From Chiridota heheva (Eukaryota; Echinodermata; Holothuroidea; Apodida; Chiridotidae), in NCBI GenBank assembly GCA_020152595.1, contig JAIGNY010000750.1, positions 447,501 through 511,500 of the forward strand: a stretch of DNA of 64,000 nucleotides. The letters are read 5' to 3'. Position 1 is the first letter of the stretch. Each line of letters starts with the position of its first letter. A model generated the notes under the pieces. The model was given only the letters and a program-made list of their open reading frames with translations. It was not told where the DNA came from and searched no databases. Shown piece after piece: positions 62,293 through 64,000 of the stretch. The position numbers and the translations under genes are program-made.

Positions 62293-63000
62293 ACAAAAGA
62301 AATGGAGAGATATGCCTGTTCATAAATTACACATTTGCATATTAACACCTACAAATTAAAAGCTGTAAAATTCAATATTGAATGAATTAGAATATGATTT
62401 GTTCATAAAAAGAAATGGAAAGATATGCTTGTTCATAAGAATAAAATGAATATGATATGTCTGTTCTTAAAAAATAAATAGAGAGATATGTCTGTTCATA
62501 AAAAAAGAAATGGAGAGATATGCCTGTTTATAAAAAAGAAATGGAGAGATATGTCTGTTCATAAAAAAGAAATGGAGAGAATATGCCTGTTTATAAAAAC
62601 GTAAAAACGAAATGGAGAGATATGCCTGTTCATAAAAAAGAAATGGAGAGATATGTCTGTTCATAAAGAAGAAATGGGAGAGATATGCCTCTTCATAAAA
62701 AGAAATGGACAGATATGCCTGTTTATAAAAAAGAAATGGAGATATGTCTGTTCATAAAAAAAGAAATGGAGAGAATATGCCTGTTTATAAAAACGTAAAA
62801 ACGAAATGGAGAGATATGCCTGTTCATAAAAAAGAAATGGAGAGATATGTCTGTTCATAAAGAAGAAATGGGAGAGATATGCCTCTTCATAAAAAAGAAA
62901 TGGACAGATATGTCTGTTCATAACTCACACATTTGTATATTAACACCTACAAATTAAAAGCTGTGAAATTTCAATATTGAATGAATTAGAACATAATATT
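62293..63000. repeat. 30-31-bp minisatellite inside a duplicated 80-bp flank
   Basis: About 19 units of GAAATGGAGAGATATGCCTG plus TTCATAAAAAA. A block of about 180 bp containing AAAACGTAAAAACGAAATGG occurs twice (about 62580-62700 and 62770-62890). The sequence ATTAACACCTACAAATTAAA occurs at both ends of the array (62341 and 62938). The minus-strand open frames (MNRHISPFLF-type repeats) are by-products of the unit length. Confidence 0.9.
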
Positions 63001-63213
63001 TTGGTCAATTTTGAACAAATTTGAATGTGATTTTTAACAATTTGGGATTCGTTCATATTTTCATTATTTTTACTCAAAGAAAATATAGCTTAAGTTGCCA
63101 CTACCTCTTTATAGATCTTAAACATGTGACTTCATACATAACACATACAGTAATAGGTTAAGTAAAACCCTTATGCAATTTATGAAAGGATCACATGCAA
63201 TTAGTGCACTTAC

Positions 63214-63418
63214 CAATTCCCATTTGATTTGCTAAGCTAGGAAGCACAAGGATAACATGATAAGGCAATTGTTTCCCATATTCTACCGCATCTTTCTCTC
63301 TGCATACTAATATATGCAAATGTCTGGATGATTCCATTGCATGGAAAAGGTTGACTAAGGCTTGCTCTGGGCGGTGAGTCAAAAATGTGAAGATGGGTGT
63401 CCTGACAGAATTTGAAAC
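63214..63418 (-). CDS. GREB1-like exon with NLFHAMESSRHLHILV
   Basis: Acceptor TTTTGCACAG/GTT and donor ATTG/GTAAGT, 205 bp. It reads VSNSVRTPIFTFLTHRPEQA, NLFHAMESSRHLHILV, YHVILVLPSLANQMGI. It corresponds to the GREB1 segment with the NLYHAM-type motif, directly before the VWPF exon, and the phase (1) matches it. The acceptor implies a phase-0 exon upstream. Confidence 0.9.
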
Positions 63419-63872
63419 CTGTGCAAAATGAGAAATATATCACTAAATTCTTTAGTCTCACCAGTAAAGAGTGGTTGTAATCTTTCCTAAATTCAAACTT
63501 ATCAATAACTTAAAAACAAGCTGTTTGAGGTTCAGTTTAATTTGCTCAGATTGACTACTGAGGCTAAAAAATGCCCATGAGGTAAAAACTTATAATGGAT
63601 GGTACAAATGGAAGAACAAATTGAATGATGATAATAATAATAAAAGAATAAATTGTGGAGGAATGCAAAAATATTTGCATGCATACAGGTCTAATGTATG
63701 TCTGTTGCATTGTTTATAATCTAATATATCATTTTGAAAGATTAAGAAAGACTTCTTTTTTTGTTATATCTTTCATAAAATGCAGGATCAGAATATTAGT
63801 AAAGGAGAAAATAATTTTTGTCATGAAATTACCCGCTAAGCGCAGCGGGAAAATTTACAAAATAATACTTAC

Positions 63873-64000
63873 CTTCAATGCTATAAATATGCAATCTGGT
63901 CACATGACCTGATTCTAATGCACTTCTAACCGACCTTAAAAATATAGTTACCAACCCAGCCCATGACCTCCATAATACCTCTACAAACCCTCTCTTAACA
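63873..64000 (-). CDS. Candidate further upstream exon of the GREB1-like gene (cut by the window edge)
   Basis: An open minus-strand frame of 128 bp ends at a perfect donor (GAAG/GTAAGT) and reads VEVLWRSWAGLVTIFLRSV, then SALESGHVTRLHIYSIE. It looks protein-like and is on the right strand at the right place. However, it would end in phase 1, while the next exon (63418) begins in phase 0. Either a small exon between them was missed, the frame is wrong, or this is chance. Kept as tentative. Confidence 0.35.

Larger units (their letters stand above)
37111..63418 (-). other. GREB1/GREB1L-like gene, 3' part (six exons, five introns), partial
   Basis: Six minus-strand exons (63214-63418, 60506-60671, 58865-59068, 42174-42541, 41500-41634, 37111-37301) sum to 1269 bases, which is 422 codons plus stop, with every junction in phase. 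The spliced protein follows the vertebrate GREB1/GREB1L C-terminus in order and spacing. Marker segments are LFHAMESSRHLHILV, ELGDDPQRVWPF, DFNLRVNA, SSPDSEHLVPL, VDCYLSLGP and FRLRDEFQTA. GREB1 is a hormone-receptor cofactor in vertebrates, reported to have a C-terminal glycosyltransferase-like domain that glycosylates the oestrogen receptor; the role in an invertebrate is not known. Intron sizes are 2542, 1437, 16323, 539 and 4198 bp, and the long ones are filled with mobile elements. About three quarters of the protein should lie beyond the right edge. GREB1 versus GREB1L cannot be assigned for a single pre-duplication orthologue. Confidence 0.9.

Noticed and set aside
62467-62921. Minus-strand repeat proteins (MNRHISPFLF units)
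   Set aside because: Produced by the 30-bp minisatellite unit length; they lack any other gene feature.

Overview
This is invertebrate animal nuclear DNA: AT-rich, with GT-AG introns, tRNA-derived SINEs, non-LTR and DIRS-type retroelements, and satellites. Two real genes are supported, both on the minus strand. The gene and repeat content fits a marine deuterostome (echinoderm, hemichordate or lancelet type), but a lophotrochozoan cannot be excluded from sequence alone.

Gene 1 (2676-6781, minus) is a complete two-exon Patched-domain (PTCHD/Ptr-type RND) membrane protein of 1002 residues. The splice rebuilds the family's TM4 motif GVGVDDMF exactly. Gene 2 (37111-63418 and beyond, minus) is the 3' end of a GREB1/GREB1L-like gene. 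Six exons join without a phase break into 422 C-terminal residues; the 5' part lies beyond the right edge. Its introns hold most of the repeats on the right-hand side, including one of 16.3 kb that opens with a GC donor.

Layout. 1-2.6 kb: SINE tail and two tandem-repeat blocks. 2.7-6.8 kb: Patched-like gene. 7-20 kb: gene-poor DNA with SINEs of two families, an unidentified coding relic with a frameshift (11.1-11.6 kb) and a foldback MITE. 20.4-23.0 kb: a satellite with higher-order structure ending in a CpG-dense block and a hairpin. 23.8-28.3 kb: a 36-bp minisatellite, a SINE, a LINE 3' end, and a 21/24-bp repeat open in three reading frames. 28-37 kb: mostly AT-rich DNA with short non-autonomous elements. 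37-64 kb: the GREB1-like gene, whose introns carry an I/jockey-group LINE with RNase H (several broken copies), a broken DIRS-like element interrupted by another repeat, a 2.9-kb 35-bp satellite partly arranged as 105-bp trimers, foldback MITEs and SINEs.

No bacterial, CRISPR, operon or defence-type system is present. The items most worth following are the unidentified coding relic at 11.1-11.6 kb, the GC-AG intron of the GREB1-like gene, the hairpin-ended satellite, and the higher-order 35-bp array. Boundaries of repeats are approximate to about 10-30 bases unless stated; exon boundaries are exact on the evidence of splice sites and phase.
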